A DNA stretch of 64,000 nt from Planctomycetota bacterium (GTDB lineage Bacteria > Planctomycetota > B15-G4): assembly GCA_029259715.1 (NCBI GenBank), contig JAJDEP010000019.1, positions 248,001 through 312,000 on the forward strand, read 5' to 3'. Of this stretch, positions 36,367 to 45,357 are shown in pieces. A model generated the notes under the pieces. The model was not told the DNA's origin. It did not search any database and was given only the letters and a program-made list of their open reading frames with translations. The first letter of the stretch is position 1, and each line of letters starts with the position of its first letter. A program made the position numbers and the translations under genes.

Positions 36367-37872
36367 CTAGCGCGGGGCCGTGACGGCGCAGCTGCCGGAG
36401 TCGGGCCGCGGCCCGCCTCCCGGCTCCGGCGCCGGAGCGGAGCCGCCATCGAGAGCGTCGGGATGCACCAGCTCGGCGCCGCCCTCGGCCCCCTCGAGCT
36501 CCAGGTACCCGAGGGCGCGGAAGCGGTCGGAGAAGGCCTTCTCCATGTCGGCGTCCATGAGCTTCATGCCGGGCTCACGGAAGCCCGTGTCGTGGCTGGT
36601 CACGGCCGGCAGGGCGGCGTGGCGCAGGGCCTCACCGGCGAGCAGCGGCTTGTGCGCGCGGTCGACCATGTCCTTGGCGCCGGGGATGCCGAGCAGCGCG
36701 AGCACGGTGGGCGCCACGTTGGTCACCCGCCCCAAGACCGGGGGCGGCGCGCCGCCCAGGAAGGCCGTCACGTCGCCGCCGGTCGCGGCGCCGGGTCCGG
36801 CCGCGATGATCACGCCCGGCTCGCCGTCGTGGTGGTGACCGGTGACGTATTGTTCGCGCGTCAGGTCGGGGGCGCGATCACGGAAGTGCTTGTTGGCCGT
36901 CATGCCGTGGTCGGCCACCACGAGCACGGTGGTGTCGTCGCTCACGGAGGCCACCAGCTTGCCGACCTTCTCGTCGATCCACTCGTAGTAGTTGGGGATG
37001 ACGCAGTGCAGTGCCGCGTCCGCCGCGTCGGAGCCCTTCCACGTGAAGTCGCCCGGGCGGTAGTGACGCCAGAAGCGGTGGGCCGACACATCCGTGCCGC
37101 CGAGGTAGACCATGTTGAGGTCTGCCGGGTGCTCGGCGAAGACCTTGGTGGCCACTTCGGCGAAGGTCTCGTCGGACTGCACCGACCACAGGGTCTGGTC
37201 GATGAGCTTGTTCTCGACGGGCCCCACCAGGGACTTGGTGCCGGGGCCGAAGATGCGCTCGACCGCGAGGGCGTTGGTGCGCTCGAGGGCCCCGTAGTGC
37301 GCGGCGTCCGCCATGATGGCGTCCGTGAGCGACGCCGGGTGGACCTGGTCGGGAACGTCGGGCAGCAAGGTCGGCTTCCAGTTGTCCGCGATGAGCGCTG
37401 CGGAACTGCTGCCCGACACCATCACGCCCCGGATCGTCTCGACCGGCCACGTGATCCACCAGCCCACCACGTTGGACGTGAGCCCGTACTCGTCGGCGAT
37501 GTTCCACAGGGCGCGACCACCGCGACGCGAGGAGGTGTAGGGCCGCCCCTTGCCGTCGATGAACCCGAAGACCTTGTGCTGCTTGGGCAACTTGCCGGTG
37601 GCGATGGTGGTCCAGATGATCGGGCTCTGGGTCGGCACCATGGTGGCGAGCCGGCCGAAGACGCCGCGCTCCATGAGCGCGCGCAGGTTCGGGCAGCGCC
37701 CCGCCTGCATGAGCGGCCGCAGCACCGACCACTCGAGACCGTCGATGCCGATCACCAGCACCGGACTCGCCGGCTCCGCCGCAACGCCTCCGCATCCAGG
37801 GCCGAAGGCCAGGGGGCCGGCGACCAGGAGCAGCAGCGATAGGACGACGGCGGGCTTGCGGAGGGGGCTCAT
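36367..37872 (-). CDS. Type I phosphodiesterase/nucleotide pyrophosphatase-like exported protein
   Basis: The 501-aa protein belongs to the alkaline phosphatase superfamily. It has a signal peptide with lipobox-like end (LLLLVAGPLAFGPGC). Metal and nucleophile motifs are VIGIDGLEWSVL (Asp), MVPTQSPIIWTTIATG (Thr nucleophile as in NPP enzymes) and VLVVADHGM (Asp-His), followed by GHHHDGEPGVIIAAG and TNVAPTVLALLGIP. It likely hydrolyses phosphodiester or phosphate bonds of nucleotides or lipid headgroups outside the cytoplasm. The Pro/Gly-rich C-terminus after HPDALDGG looks disordered. The ATG at 37872 was chosen because the frame upstream to 37977 has no signal-peptide logic. Confidence 0.88.
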   Translation of the reverse strand: MSPLRKPAVVLSLLLLVAGPLAFGPGCGGVAAEPASPVLVIGIDGLEWSVLRPLMQAGRCPNLRALMERGVFGRLATMVPTQSPIIWTTIATGKLPKQHKVFGFIDGKGRPYTSSRRGGRALWNIADEYGLTSNVVGWWITWPVETIRGVMVSGSSSAALIADNWKPTLLPDVPDQVHPASLTDAIMADAAHYGALERTNALAVERIFGPGTKSLVGPVENKLIDQTLWSVQSDETFAEVATKVFAEHPADLNMVYLGGTDVSAHRFWRHYRPGDFTWKGSDAADAALHCVIPNYYEWIDEKVGKLVASVSDDTTVLVVADHGMTANKHFRDRAPDLTREQYVTGHHHDGEPGVIIAAGPGAATGGDVTAFLGGAPPPVLGRVTNVAPTVLALLGIPGAKDMVDRAHKPLLAGEALRHAALPAVTSHDTGFREPGMKLMDADMEKAFSDRFRALGYLELEGAEGGAELVHPDALDGGSAPAPEPGGGPRPDSGSCAVTAPR

Positions 37873-37964
37873 GGGAAGGCCTTGATACGATGCATCCCGC
37901 CGGCCGTGGGACGAACCGCGGAGGGCCCGTCCCGTGGGCAAGCTGTTGCGGGAAGCCTGCCGGA

Positions 37965-37970
37965 TAGAAT
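37965..37970 (+). promoter_or_regulatory. Candidate -10 box upstream of the ilvE operon
   Basis: TAGAAT lies 29 bp upstream of the ilvE ATG with an AGCTGTTGCGG stretch about 15-20 bp further up as a weak -35 region. A GAGGG ribosome site is 10-14 bases before the ATG. Confidence 0.35.
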
Positions 37971-37999
37971 GTCGCACACCTTAGCGAGGGCAGGGACTG

Positions 38000-38938
38000 A
38001 TGACACGCATCTGGCGGGACGGGTCGATCCAGGACATCGAGGACGCTCGGCCGAGCATCCTGTCCCACACCCTGCACTACGGCGTCGGCGTGTTCGAAGG
38101 CATCCGCAGCTATGCCGCCGAGGACGGCTCGGCCGGCATCTTCCGGCTGCACGACCACCTGCGACGGCTGTTCGAGTCGGCCAAGGTCTGCGGCATGGAG
38201 GTGCCCTTCAGCCATGCCGAATTGGTCCAGGGCTGCATCGACGTCTTGCAGGCCAACGACCTCCGGGACGGCTACCTGCGGCCGCTGGCCTACGCCGATG
38301 ACGGCAAGCTCGGCGGGCTCGGCTCGGTTCCCCCCGTGCACGTGGTCATCGCCGCGGCCCCCTGGGGCGCCTACCTGGGTGAGGAGGGCCTCTCCAAGGG
38401 CATCCGCGTGATGATCTCGTCGTACCGCCGCGCCAACCACGAGGCCTTCCTCAGCAAGGCCAAGATCTGCGGGCAGTATGTGATCTCGACCTTGGCCAAG
38501 CGCAACGCCCTGGCCCAGGGCTGGAACGAGGCCCTGCTCACCGACTCCGAGGGCTACGTGGCCGAGGGCACGGGCGAGAACCTGTTCATGGTCAGCAAGG
38601 GCGTGCTCGTCACGCCGCCGGTGACCGCCTCGATCCTGCCCGGCTTCACCCGCGACACGATCCTGCGTCTGGCGGGGCAGCGCATCGAGACGCTCAAACT
38701 GCAGGGCATCGAGGAGCGCAACATCTCCCGTGACGAACTGGTGCTCGCCGAAGAGGTGTTCCTCACCGGCACCGCTGCCGAGGTCACGCCCATCCGCGAG
38801 ATCGACGGCATTACCATCGGTGCCGGCGCCGCCGGACCGGTGACCAGCAGCCTGCAGACCGCCTTCTTCGAACTCGTGCGCGGCGCCGCGACGGCGCCCA
38901 AGGGCTGGCGAACGGTCTTCGGCGCTCTCGTCCGTTGA
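38000..38938 (+). CDS. ilvE: Branched-chain amino acid aminotransferase (fold type IV)
   Basis: The 312-aa PLP enzyme interconverts Val/Leu/Ile and their 2-oxo acids with glutamate/2-oxoglutarate. Signatures are ILSHTLHYGVGVFEGIR, GYLRPLAYAD, SKAKICGQY with the PLP lysine near Lys155, EGTGENLFMV, and VFLTGTAAEVTPIREIDG. Length equals E. coli IlvE. Its TGA overlaps the TTG start of the SLC13 permease gene, the first of four tightly packed plus-strand genes ending with lpxB. Confidence 0.96.
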   Translation: MTRIWRDGSIQDIEDARPSILSHTLHYGVGVFEGIRSYAAEDGSAGIFRLHDHLRRLFESAKVCGMEVPFSHAELVQGCIDVLQANDLRDGYLRPLAYADDGKLGGLGSVPPVHVVIAAAPWGAYLGEEGLSKGIRVMISSYRRANHEAFLSKAKICGQYVISTLAKRNALAQGWNEALLTDSEGYVAEGTGENLFMVSKGVLVTPPVTASILPGFTRDTILRLAGQRIETLKLQGIEERNISRDELVLAEEVFLTGTAAEVTPIREIDGITIGAGAAGPVTSSLQTAFFELVRGAATAPKGWRTVFGALVR

Positions 38939-40737
38939 GTCCCGAAGCCGTCTTCACCCTCGTCGTCACGGCCGGGGCGCTGATCCTGTTCGTGACGGAG
39001 GTGGTGTCCATCGACGTGGTGGGCCTGCTGATCGTGGTGGCCCTCGTGCTCGGCGGCGTGCTCGACGTGTCCGAGGGCCTCTCGGGCTTCTCCAGCGACG
39101 CGACCATCACCATCGCCTGCATGTTCGTGCTGTCGGGCGGGCTGATCCGTGCCGGCGCGCTCGAATTCATCAACCGCGCCATGTTCAAGCTGGGCGGGGG
39201 CAGCAAGCCGCGCCTGGTCGTGGCGTTGATGCTGTCGGTGGCGGTCTCCTCGGCCTTCGTGAACAACACGCCCGTGGCCGTGCTCTTCCTGCCCATCGTG
39301 CTCGGCGTCGCGGGGCGCCTGGGAATCGCGCCGTCACGGCTGCTGCTGCCCATGTCCTACGCGTCGATCCTCGGTGGTACCTGCACGCTGATCGGCACGA
39401 GCACCAACCTGCTGGTGGGCCAGGTGGCCGCCGAGCACGGCTTCGGTGCCATCGGCATCTTCGAGTTCAGCATCCCGGGCATGATCTTCGCGGTGCTGGG
39501 CTTCCTCTACCTGGCGACCTTCGGGCGCATGCTCCTGCCGCGGCACGCCTCCGTCACGCCGCGACAGGCCGACGGCCGCATCCGCGAGTTCGTCACCGAA
39601 GTCATGATCCAGCCCGAGTCGCCGCTGGTCGGTCGCAGCTTCCAGGAGATCCTGGCCAAGAGCCCCGGCATCACGCCGCTGATGCTGATCCGCGGCGATG
39701 AGGTCTTCCCGGCGCCGTTGCTGCCCAACCCGCGCACCCAGTTCGCGCGGGGCGGCGACGTGCTGCTGCTGCGCGGCGACCCCGGCGCGATCAACTCGAT
39801 CCTCGAACGCGAGGGCGTGACGCTGCCGCCCGAACTGGGCGCGATGATCGAGAAGCAGGGCGCGGCCAAGACCTACACCATGGTCGAGCTGGTGATCAAC
39901 CCGAACTCGCCCCTGCTCGGTCGCACCATCAGCGCCACGGACTTCGCGCGACACTATGGCAACGCGGGCGTGGTCGCCGTGCTGCGCCGCGAGGAGCACC
40001 TGCGCGAGCGCCTGTCCGATCTGCGCCTGCAGTTGGGCGACACCTTGCTCGTGGTGTGCGACGAGAACGCCATCGACCCCTTGCGCGACGCGACGGAGTT
40101 CATCCTGCTCGAGGGCGTCGACCGACGCCTGCGGCGCCGCGACAAGGCCCCCATCGCCGTCGCCATCATGGCCATGGTCGTGGCGCTGGCGACGCTCACC
40201 AGCGTCGGGCTCTCCACCCTGGCCCTCACCGGTGTGGTGCTGATGCTGCTCACGGGGTGCCTGCCGGCCCGGCTGGCCTACGAGTCCATCGACTGGAGCG
40301 TGATCATGCTGATCGTGGGCATGATCGCCCTCGGCCACGCCATGGAGCGCACCGAGCTGGCCCACTCGGCCGCCATGGGACTGGTGGACCTGCTCCGCGA
40401 CACCCACCCGGTGGCCGTGCTGGCCGGCATCTACGCCGTGACGGCCATCCTCACCTCGCTCATCTCGAACACGGCGGTGGCCCTGCTGCTGACCCCCATC
40501 GCCCTCGATGTGGCGGCGTCCATGGGCTACCAGCCGGCGCCCTTCCTGTTCGCGGTGCTGTTCGGCGCCTCGGCCTGCTTCGCGACCCCCATGGGGTATC
40601 AGACCAACCTGTTCGTGTATGGTCCGGGCGGCTACCGTTTCCGTGACTTCCTGCGGGTGGGTGTGCCGCTCAACGTGCTGCTCTTCCTGGCCGCCATGTT
40701 CGTCATCCCGTGGTATTGGCCCTTCGAGAAGATCTGA
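38935..40737 (+). CDS. SLC13/DASS-family permease with two RCK_C (TrkA_C) domains
   Basis: The 600-aa protein has about 11-12 transmembrane segments in two halves (residues about 1-205 and 400-600). They carry the transporter signatures FVNNTPVAVLFLPI, GGTCTLIGTSTNLLVG and LISNTAVALLLTPIALD. Between the halves are two cytoplasmic RCK_C domains (VTEVMIQPESPLVGRSFQEI and MVELVINPNSPLLGRTISAT). Family members carry dicarboxylates, citrate or sulfate, usually with Na+; the substrate here is not deducible. The start is TTG at 38935, creating a TTGA overlap with ilvE. Confidence 0.93.
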   Translation: MSPEAVFTLVVTAGALILFVTEVVSIDVVGLLIVVALVLGGVLDVSEGLSGFSSDATITIACMFVLSGGLIRAGALEFINRAMFKLGGGSKPRLVVALMLSVAVSSAFVNNTPVAVLFLPIVLGVAGRLGIAPSRLLLPMSYASILGGTCTLIGTSTNLLVGQVAAEHGFGAIGIFEFSIPGMIFAVLGFLYLATFGRMLLPRHASVTPRQADGRIREFVTEVMIQPESPLVGRSFQEILAKSPGITPLMLIRGDEVFPAPLLPNPRTQFARGGDVLLLRGDPGAINSILEREGVTLPPELGAMIEKQGAAKTYTMVELVINPNSPLLGRTISATDFARHYGNAGVVAVLRREEHLRERLSDLRLQLGDTLLVVCDENAIDPLRDATEFILLEGVDRRLRRRDKAPIAVAIMAMVVALATLTSVGLSTLALTGVVLMLLTGCLPARLAYESIDWSVIMLIVGMIALGHAMERTELAHSAAMGLVDLLRDTHPVAVLAGIYAVTAILTSLISNTAVALLLTPIALDVAASMGYQPAPFLFAVLFGASACFATPMGYQTNLFVYGPGGYRFRDFLRVGVPLNVLLFLAAMFVIPWYWPFEKI

Positions 40738-40751
40738 GAGGACCTCGGGCT

Positions 40752-41186
40752 TTGAGTCCCTCCGCCGCTGACTTGCTGTCGAAAACGGAGCTGGTGGTGC
40801 ACCCCGGCCCCTTCGCCCTCGGCTCGTGGAGTAAAGCCCAGGTGTCGGCCGTCTACGCCGGCATCCTGCGCGGCAACGAGGCCCTCGCCTTCGTGGTCCT
40901 CGACGACCGCGAGGCCACGGCCATGCTGCGCGAGAAGACGCTCATGGAGCTGCCTCCGCCGCGCCACGTCGAGAAGGGCTGGGCCGTGATCACCCTCGAC
41001 CAGGTCATGGAGTGGGACGTGGTCGGCGTGCTCGCCGCCGTCACCGGCGCCCTGGCCGAGGCCGGGCTCTCGCTGGGCGCCGCCACCGCCTTCTCCCGCG
41101 ACCATCTGCTCGTGCGGACCGAGCGACTCGACGACGCCCTGGCGGCCCTGCGGTCGCTCTGCGGCGGAGTCACGGTCCGCGACTGA
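40752..41186 (+). CDS. ACT-domain protein, CASTOR/aspartokinase-like
   Basis: The 144-aa protein begins KTELVVHPGPFALGSWSKAQV after a few residues and carries ACT-like halves: EALAFVVLDDREATAML with EKGWAVITLDQVMEWDVV, then GVLAAVTGALAEAGLSLGAATAFSRDHLLV. This arrangement matches small stand-alone CASTOR-type ACT proteins that probably sense amino acids. The TTG at 40752 has GAGAGGA upstream and follows the permease stop by 14 bp; a longer frame from 40710 would overlap the permease and lacks a ribosome site. Its stop abuts the lpxB GTG with no gap. Being with ilvE suggests an amino acid-linked role. Confidence 0.8.
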   Translation: MSPSAADLLSKTELVVHPGPFALGSWSKAQVSAVYAGILRGNEALAFVVLDDREATAMLREKTLMELPPPRHVEKGWAVITLDQVMEWDVVGVLAAVTGALAEAGLSLGAATAFSRDHLLVRTERLDDALAALRSLCGGVTVRD

Positions 41187-42320
41187 GTGACGCGCGTCTT
41201 CTTCAGCGCGGGCGACACGTCCGGCGACCAGCACGCCGCCGTCCTGCTGGCCGGGTTGCGCGAGCGCGTGCCGGGATTGAAGGCCGAGGGGCTCGGCGGC
41301 CCCTGTCTCGAACAGGCCGGCTGCACCCTGCACGAGGACCTGGTCAACGCCAACATCTTCGGGCTGGCCGACTCGCTGAAGGCGGTGCCCCACTACTTCG
41401 GCGTGCTGCGCCGCGTCGCCGGCATCCTCGACGCCCGGCGCCCCGACCGCGTCATCATCGTCGACTACCCCGGGCTCAACCTGTTCATCGCGCGCCTGGC
41501 CCACCGCCGCGGCATCCCCGTGACCTACTTCATCGCGCCGCAACTGTGGAGCTGGGCGCCCTGGCGCGCGCGCCGCTTCGCCCGCTGTGTCGACGAGGCC
41601 CTGGTGATCTTCCCGTTCGAGCAGGCCTTCTTCTCCAACGCGGGGATCCCGTCGACCTACATCGGCCACCCTGTCCTGGACGCCCTGCCCGCTGACGAGT
41701 CCGCGCTGCTCAATCCCGCCATCACCGAGCGACCCCGCCCGGTGGCCCTGCTCCCCGGGAGCCGGCCGCGGGAGGTGGAGCGGCACATGCCGATCCTGCT
41801 CGCCGCCGCGCAGGTGTGGCGCCGCCGGCATCCCGACGTCTCGTTCCACACCGCCCACGTCTCGGCCGACGCCCGCGTGCGCATGGCCGCGCTCGCGGCC
41901 GCCGCCGACATCGAGCTCATCGACCACGGCCACTCTGCCCGCGCCGTGCACAGCGTCATGGCCAGCTGCCGCTGTGCCGCCGTGTCTTCGGGCACCGCCA
42001 CGCTGGAGACGGCCATGCTCGGCACGCCCCACGCGGTGCTCTACCAGCTCTCGAAGTTCGAGCGCCGCGTGGCCGACCTGCTGGCGCTCACGCCTTGGGC
42101 CGGCCAGGCCAACCTCCTCGCCGGCCGCGAGCTGTGCCCCGAGGTGATCCAGGTGGGGAGCGACCCCACCGCGCTCATCGACGCGCTCGAGCCGTTCCTC
42201 GCCGACGACGCGGCCGTCGCAGCGAAGCGCGAGGAGTTGGCGGCACTGCGCCGGACGACCGGCGGGCCGGGCGCCCTGCGGCGCGCCGCCGATCACATCG
42301 CTGCGTCCCTCGCGACGTAG
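41187..42320 (+). CDS. lpxB: Lipid-A-disaccharide synthase
   Basis: The 377-aa inner-membrane-associated GT19 glycosyltransferase joins UDP-2,3-diacylglucosamine and lipid X to form the lipid A disaccharide. Signatures are FFSAGDTSGDQHAA, DRVIIVDYPGLNLFIA, YFIAPQLWSWAPWRARR, YIGHPVLDALP, VALLPGSRPREVERHMPILL and SSGTATLETAMLGTPHAVLYQ. The GTG at 41187 immediately follows the ACT gene stop. Its presence supports a lipid A-containing outer membrane. No other lpx gene is in the window. Confidence 0.96.
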   Translation: MTRVFFSAGDTSGDQHAAVLLAGLRERVPGLKAEGLGGPCLEQAGCTLHEDLVNANIFGLADSLKAVPHYFGVLRRVAGILDARRPDRVIIVDYPGLNLFIARLAHRRGIPVTYFIAPQLWSWAPWRARRFARCVDEALVIFPFEQAFFSNAGIPSTYIGHPVLDALPADESALLNPAITERPRPVALLPGSRPREVERHMPILLAAAQVWRRRHPDVSFHTAHVSADARVRMAALAAAADIELIDHGHSARAVHSVMASCRCAAVSSGTATLETAMLGTPHAVLYQLSKFERRVADLLALTPWAGQANLLAGRELCPEVIQVGSDPTALIDALEPFLADDAAVAAKREELAALRRTTGGPGALRRAADHIAASLAT

Positions 42321-42339
42321 TCCGCCCGCCTCGCGAGCC

Positions 42340-42358
42340 GCGACGGCCCGGGGGTCGC
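42340..42358. terminator. Weak hairpin between convergent lpxB and UPF0210 genes
   Basis: GCGAC (42340-42344) pairs with GTCGC (42354-42358) across a GC-rich 9-base loop within the 91-bp intergenic gap. No T-tract follows on either strand. Confidence 0.28.
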
Positions 42359-42411
42359 AATCGCAGTGGTCACACAGGTCCGGCAGGCGCTCGCGGCGCG
42401 CCGGGTCAGAC

Positions 42412-43776
42412 TCAGTTGCGCATGGCCTGCAGCGGCGGCGGCACCTGACCGCCCCGCCGCGCGAGCCCGTAGCTCGAGAATTTCGACACGGCCATGACCG
42501 GCGCGTCGCCCAGCAGTCCGCCGTACTTCGCCACGTCTCCCGGCTTCGCTCCGGGAACAGGGATGATGCGCACCGCCGTGGTCTTCATGTTGATCATGCC
42601 GATGGCGAGCTCGTCGCCGATCAGGCAGGCGAGGTTCTCGGCGCTGATGTCGCCGGGCACCGCCACCATGTCGAGACCCACCGAGCACACCGCCGTCATG
42701 GCCTCGAGCTTGTCGAGGGAGAGCGCGCCCACCTGCACCGCCTCGATCATGCCGCGGTCCTCGCTCACCGGGATGAACGCCCCGGAGAGCCCGACCACCC
42801 GCGACGCCGCCATGGCCCCGCCCTTCTTGACCGCATCCGTGAGCACGGCGAGGGCCAGGGTCGTGCCGTGACCGCCCGTGCGTTCGAGGCCGAAGAGCTC
42901 GAGTACGTCGGCCACCGAATCTCCGAGCGCCGGCGTGGGCGCCAACGAGAGGTCGACGCCGCCGAAAGCGACGCCGAGCCGCTGGGCCGTCTCGCGCCCC
43001 ACCAACTCGCCCATACGCGTGACCTTGAAGGCCGTGCGCTTGATCACCTCGGCCACCTCGCCGATGTCGGCCGTGGGCCCGAGCTGCGCCAGGGCGTGGC
43101 GCACGACGCCGGGGCCCGACACGCCGCAGTTGACCACCACGTCGCCCATGCCCACGCCGAGGTTGGCGCCGGCCACGAAGGGGTTGTCCTCGACCATGTT
43201 GCAGAACACCACCAGCTTGGCGCAGCCGATGCCCTGCCGGTCGGCGGTGCGCTCGGCCGTGTCCTTGATCACCCGCGCCATGCGCAGGGTGGCGTCGAGG
43301 TTGATGCCCGAGCGGGTGGTCCCGAGGCCCACCGACGAACACACGTGCTCGGTGGCGGCCAGGGCCTCGGGGATGGAGTCGATCAGGTTGCGGTCGGCGC
43401 GGGTCATGCCGCCGTGGACCATGGCGGTGTATCCGCCGATGAAGTCGATGCCGCAGGCGTCCGCGGCCCGGTCCATGGCCACCGCGAGGGGCGTGTAGTC
43501 GTCGCTGTCGCAGGCGGCGGCCACCAGCGCGATGGGCGTCACCGCCACGCGCTTGTTCACGATGGGGATGCCGAATTCCGCCTCGACGCTCTCGGCCGCC
43601 TCCACCAGCGGCGCCGCGTAGCGCACGATCTTCGCGTAGATGCGCTCGGCCACGGCCGCCACGGTGCCCCCGGCACAGTCGAGCAGGTTGATGCCCACCG
43701 TCGTGGTGCGGATGTCCAGGTGCTCGACCTGGAGCATGCGCAGCGTCTCGGTGATCTCCTGGTGGGCGAGGGTCAT
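42412..43776 (-). CDS. UPF0210/DUF711 (PFL-fold) protein of the microcompartment operon
   Basis: The 454-aa protein is a clear UPF0210 member: [114 protein letters not shown] and [12 protein letters not shown] near the end. The family adopts a pyruvate-formate-lyase-like barrel without a glycyl-radical motif, and its reaction is unknown. Outside microcompartments it is usually paired with a small ACT protein (UPF0237), and here too the gene just upstream encodes an ACT protein. It is the last gene of the BMC operon, 31 bp after the ACT gene. The C-terminal [13 protein letters not shown] resembles the end of the BMC aldehyde dehydrogenase. It may be cargo, possibly the signature enzyme (inference). 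Confidence 0.9.
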   Translation of the reverse strand: MTLAHQEITETLRMLQVEHLDIRTTTVGINLLDCAGGTVAAVAERIYAKIVRYAAPLVEAAESVEAEFGIPIVNKRVAVTPIALVAAACDSDDYTPLAVAMDRAADACGIDFIGGYTAMVHGGMTRADRNLIDSIPEALAATEHVCSSVGLGTTRSGINLDATLRMARVIKDTAERTADRQGIGCAKLVVFCNMVEDNPFVAGANLGVGMGDVVVNCGVSGPGVVRHALAQLGPTADIGEVAEVIKRTAFKVTRMGELVGRETAQRLGVAFGGVDLSLAPTPALGDSVADVLELFGLERTGGHGTTLALAVLTDAVKKGGAMAASRVVGLSGAFIPVSEDRGMIEAVQVGALSLDKLEAMTAVCSVGLDMVAVPGDISAENLACLIGDELAIGMINMKTTAVRIIPVPGAKPGDVAKYGGLLGDAPVMAVSKFSSYGLARRGGQVPPPLQAMRN

Positions 43777-43807
43777 GGGGAGGCGTGCCTGTCCGTCGTC
43801 GTGCGCA

Positions 43808-44350
43808 TCAGATCCGGTGCATCGTGCGGAAGACGCGTTCGTCGATGACGGTCACCACGTAGTCGCTCGGCTCCGACAGTTCGAGCAACGCGTCGCGGAA
43901 GGCCTTGAAGTCGTGGCCGCTGCGACGGGCGTCGACCACCAGGATGGCGTTGAAGTAGCCGCCCGTGATGCGCTGCGACACGTCCTGGATGTCGCCGCCC
44001 AGGCGGCCCACGGCCTCGGTCAGCTCGGCCATCACCTGGGGGCGGTTCACGCCCACGGCCGTGACGATCAGGTGGCCGACGGGGCCGGCGTGGGCGCCCG
44101 GTGACGCATCGCCGGCGGCGGTCGTCGACGCGGCGGCCCCGGACGGTGCGCCCGCGCGGCCCCCCGCTGCGCTCCGTACCGACGGGCTCGCCTCCGCCGT
44201 GGTCGAGGCTTCGACCTCCTCGATGGTGATGTTCCGGCGTCGGGCCAGATCCCGGGCGGCCGCGGTGACCGTGGTCGCCTCGTCCACCACCAGCGACACG
44301 CCGCGCTCCATGGCGCCCACGTCTTCGGCGGTGAGGATGCGACGCGCCAC
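43808..44350 (-). CDS. EutQ-N-like module fused to an ACT domain (UPF0237-like), BMC operon
   Basis: The 180-aa protein has three parts. Residues 1-46 ([18 protein letters not shown], then [18 protein letters not shown]) resemble the N-terminal segment of EutQ and related BMC proteins. Residues about 47-90 are a disordered Ala/Ser/Gly linker. Residues about 92-180 are an ACT domain of the UPF0237/GcvR type ([37 protein letters not shown], ending [19 protein letters not shown]). The ACT half is the usual partner of UPF0210, encoded next. The fusion suggests that the pair has been adapted to the shell, with the first module as docking segment (inference). The GTG at 44350 lies 3 bp after the preceding gene's stop. 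Confidence 0.82.
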   Translation of the reverse strand: MARRILTAEDVGAMERGVSLVVDEATTVTAAARDLARRRNITIEEVEASTTAEASPSVRSAAGGRAGAPSGAAASTTAAGDASPGAHAGPVGHLIVTAVGVNRPQVMAELTEAVGRLGGDIQDVSQRITGGYFNAILVVDARRSGHDFKAFRDALLELSEPSDYVVTVIDERVFRTMHRI

Positions 44351-44353
44351 GGC

Positions 44354-44764
44354 TCAGAGCCCCCGGGCCCGGGTCATGCGTCCGGGTCCCGTGGCCGCCT
44401 GGATCGATCCCACGCGCCCCCCCTCGATGCGCACGAGGTAGGTGCCGTCGGCCAGTCCGTCGAGGGTCGCCGCCGTGTTCGTGCCGCCGGCGGCGCCGCC
44501 GGCGCAGGTGCAACGGGAGCTTGCGCCGCCCGAGCAGCGCGGGCACGCGCCCGGCAGGACCGCGCCCGACAAGGCGGATCCGGGCGCTGAGCAAGCCGTG
44601 GGCGCGGGGGCCGGCGCGCCCGCGCGTCGATCGATGACCTCGATGCCCAGGCGGCACAGGCGGTCGCGGGCGGCCGGGGTGACCAGGGTGTCGTCGTCGA
44701 GCACGAGCGGCGAGGCCACGGTCCCGTCCAAGACGTCCTGGTCGGTGATCAGTCGGCGGGTCAT
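44354..44764 (-). CDS. Small Cys-rich protein with EutQ-N-like module, BMC operon
   Basis: The 136-aa protein opens with RLITDQDVLDGTVASPLVLD and TLVTPAARDRLCRLGIEVIDRR, the same EutQ-N-like module as its downstream neighbour. A Pro/Ala linker leads to a Cys cluster, ACPRCSGGASSRCTCAGG (CxxC then CxC), that may bind iron-sulfur or zinc, and then a short beta segment GLADGTYLVRIEGGRVGSIQAA. No enzymatic family is recognised. It overlaps the BMC-T gene by ATGA and precedes the ACT fusion gene by 3 bp. It may be an internal redox or scaffold component of the compartment (inference). Confidence 0.72.
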   Translation of the reverse strand: MTRRLITDQDVLDGTVASPLVLDDDTLVTPAARDRLCRLGIEVIDRRAGAPAPAPTACSAPGSALSGAVLPGACPRCSGGASSRCTCAGGAAGGTNTAATLDGLADGTYLVRIEGGRVGSIQAATGPGRMTRARGL

Positions 44765-45357
44765 GACATCACCGCCCCGAAGCGACCGGCGAGCACCGCG
44801 CCCATGTCGCCATGCGGCTGGGGGATGACCACCCGCCGCACGAGCATCCCGGCCTGGTTCGCATCCGCGGCCCCGGCATCCACGGCCGACTCCACGTCGG
44901 CCACGTCGCCGGTGAAGGTCACGTAGCTCTTGCCGCCCAGACCCATCGCCAGGCCGAGGCCCACTAGGCGCAGCGAGCCGGTCTTGCTGGCCACGTCGGC
45001 GGCGCGGATGGTCGACGCCACCGAGAGGGTCTCGATGATGCCCACCGCATCGAGCTCCGCCACGCCCTCGACCTCGCCGCGGATCAGCTCCAGCAGCGTC
45101 GGTTCGAGGTTGGGGATGAAGAGCTTGTCGATCAGGTCGTCGCGGCCCACCTCGGCGCCCCGGCGCAGTGCCGACATGGTCTCCTCCACCGCGCCGGTGA
45201 ACAGCACCAGGAACTTGCCCGGCGAGACCGGACGGCTGAGCAGCAGCTCCACCGTGGCCTCCTTGCGCAGGGCGTCGGTGGTCTCGTAGCCCGCCGCGAT
45301 GGAGGCCAGCTCGAGCAGTCCCACGCAGGGCCCCGTGCCTCCGACGGGCGTGGTCAT
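44761..45357 (-). CDS. Tandem-domain BMC shell protein (BMC-T, trimer)
   Basis: The 198-aa protein has two canonical BMC domains in series. Domain 1 runs GPCVGLLELASIAAGYETTDALRKEATVELLLSRP-, with FLVLFTGAVEETMSALRRG. Domain 2 runs AVGIIETLSVASTIRAADVASKTGSLRLVGL-, with SYVTFTGDVADVESAVDAGA, ending LVRRVVIPQPHGDM. It forms pseudohexameric tiles; the inter-domain segment IPNLEPTLLELI lacks the Cys used by PduT-like Fe-S versions. The ATG at 45357 overlaps the upstream BMC-P stop. It may provide larger or gated pores for cofactors. Confidence 0.93.
   Translation of the reverse strand: MTTPVGGTGPCVGLLELASIAAGYETTDALRKEATVELLLSRPVSPGKFLVLFTGAVEETMSALRRGAEVGRDDLIDKLFIPNLEPTLLELIRGEVEGVAELDAVGIIETLSVASTIRAADVASKTGSLRLVGLGLAMGLGGKSYVTFTGDVADVESAVDAGAADANQAGMLVRRVVIPQPHGDMGAVLAGRFGAVMS

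Noticed and set aside
42321-42411. Short minus-strand frame with CDHCDCD between lpxB and the UPF0210 gene
   Set aside because: About 40 codons with no start codon in frame having a ribosome site, and it ends inside lpxB antisense; likely chance.
42412-43776. UPF0210 as a glycyl-radical enzyme of a GRM-type compartment
   Set aside because: No glycyl-radical motif near the C-terminus and no radical SAM activase gene in the operon; only the fold is PFL-like.
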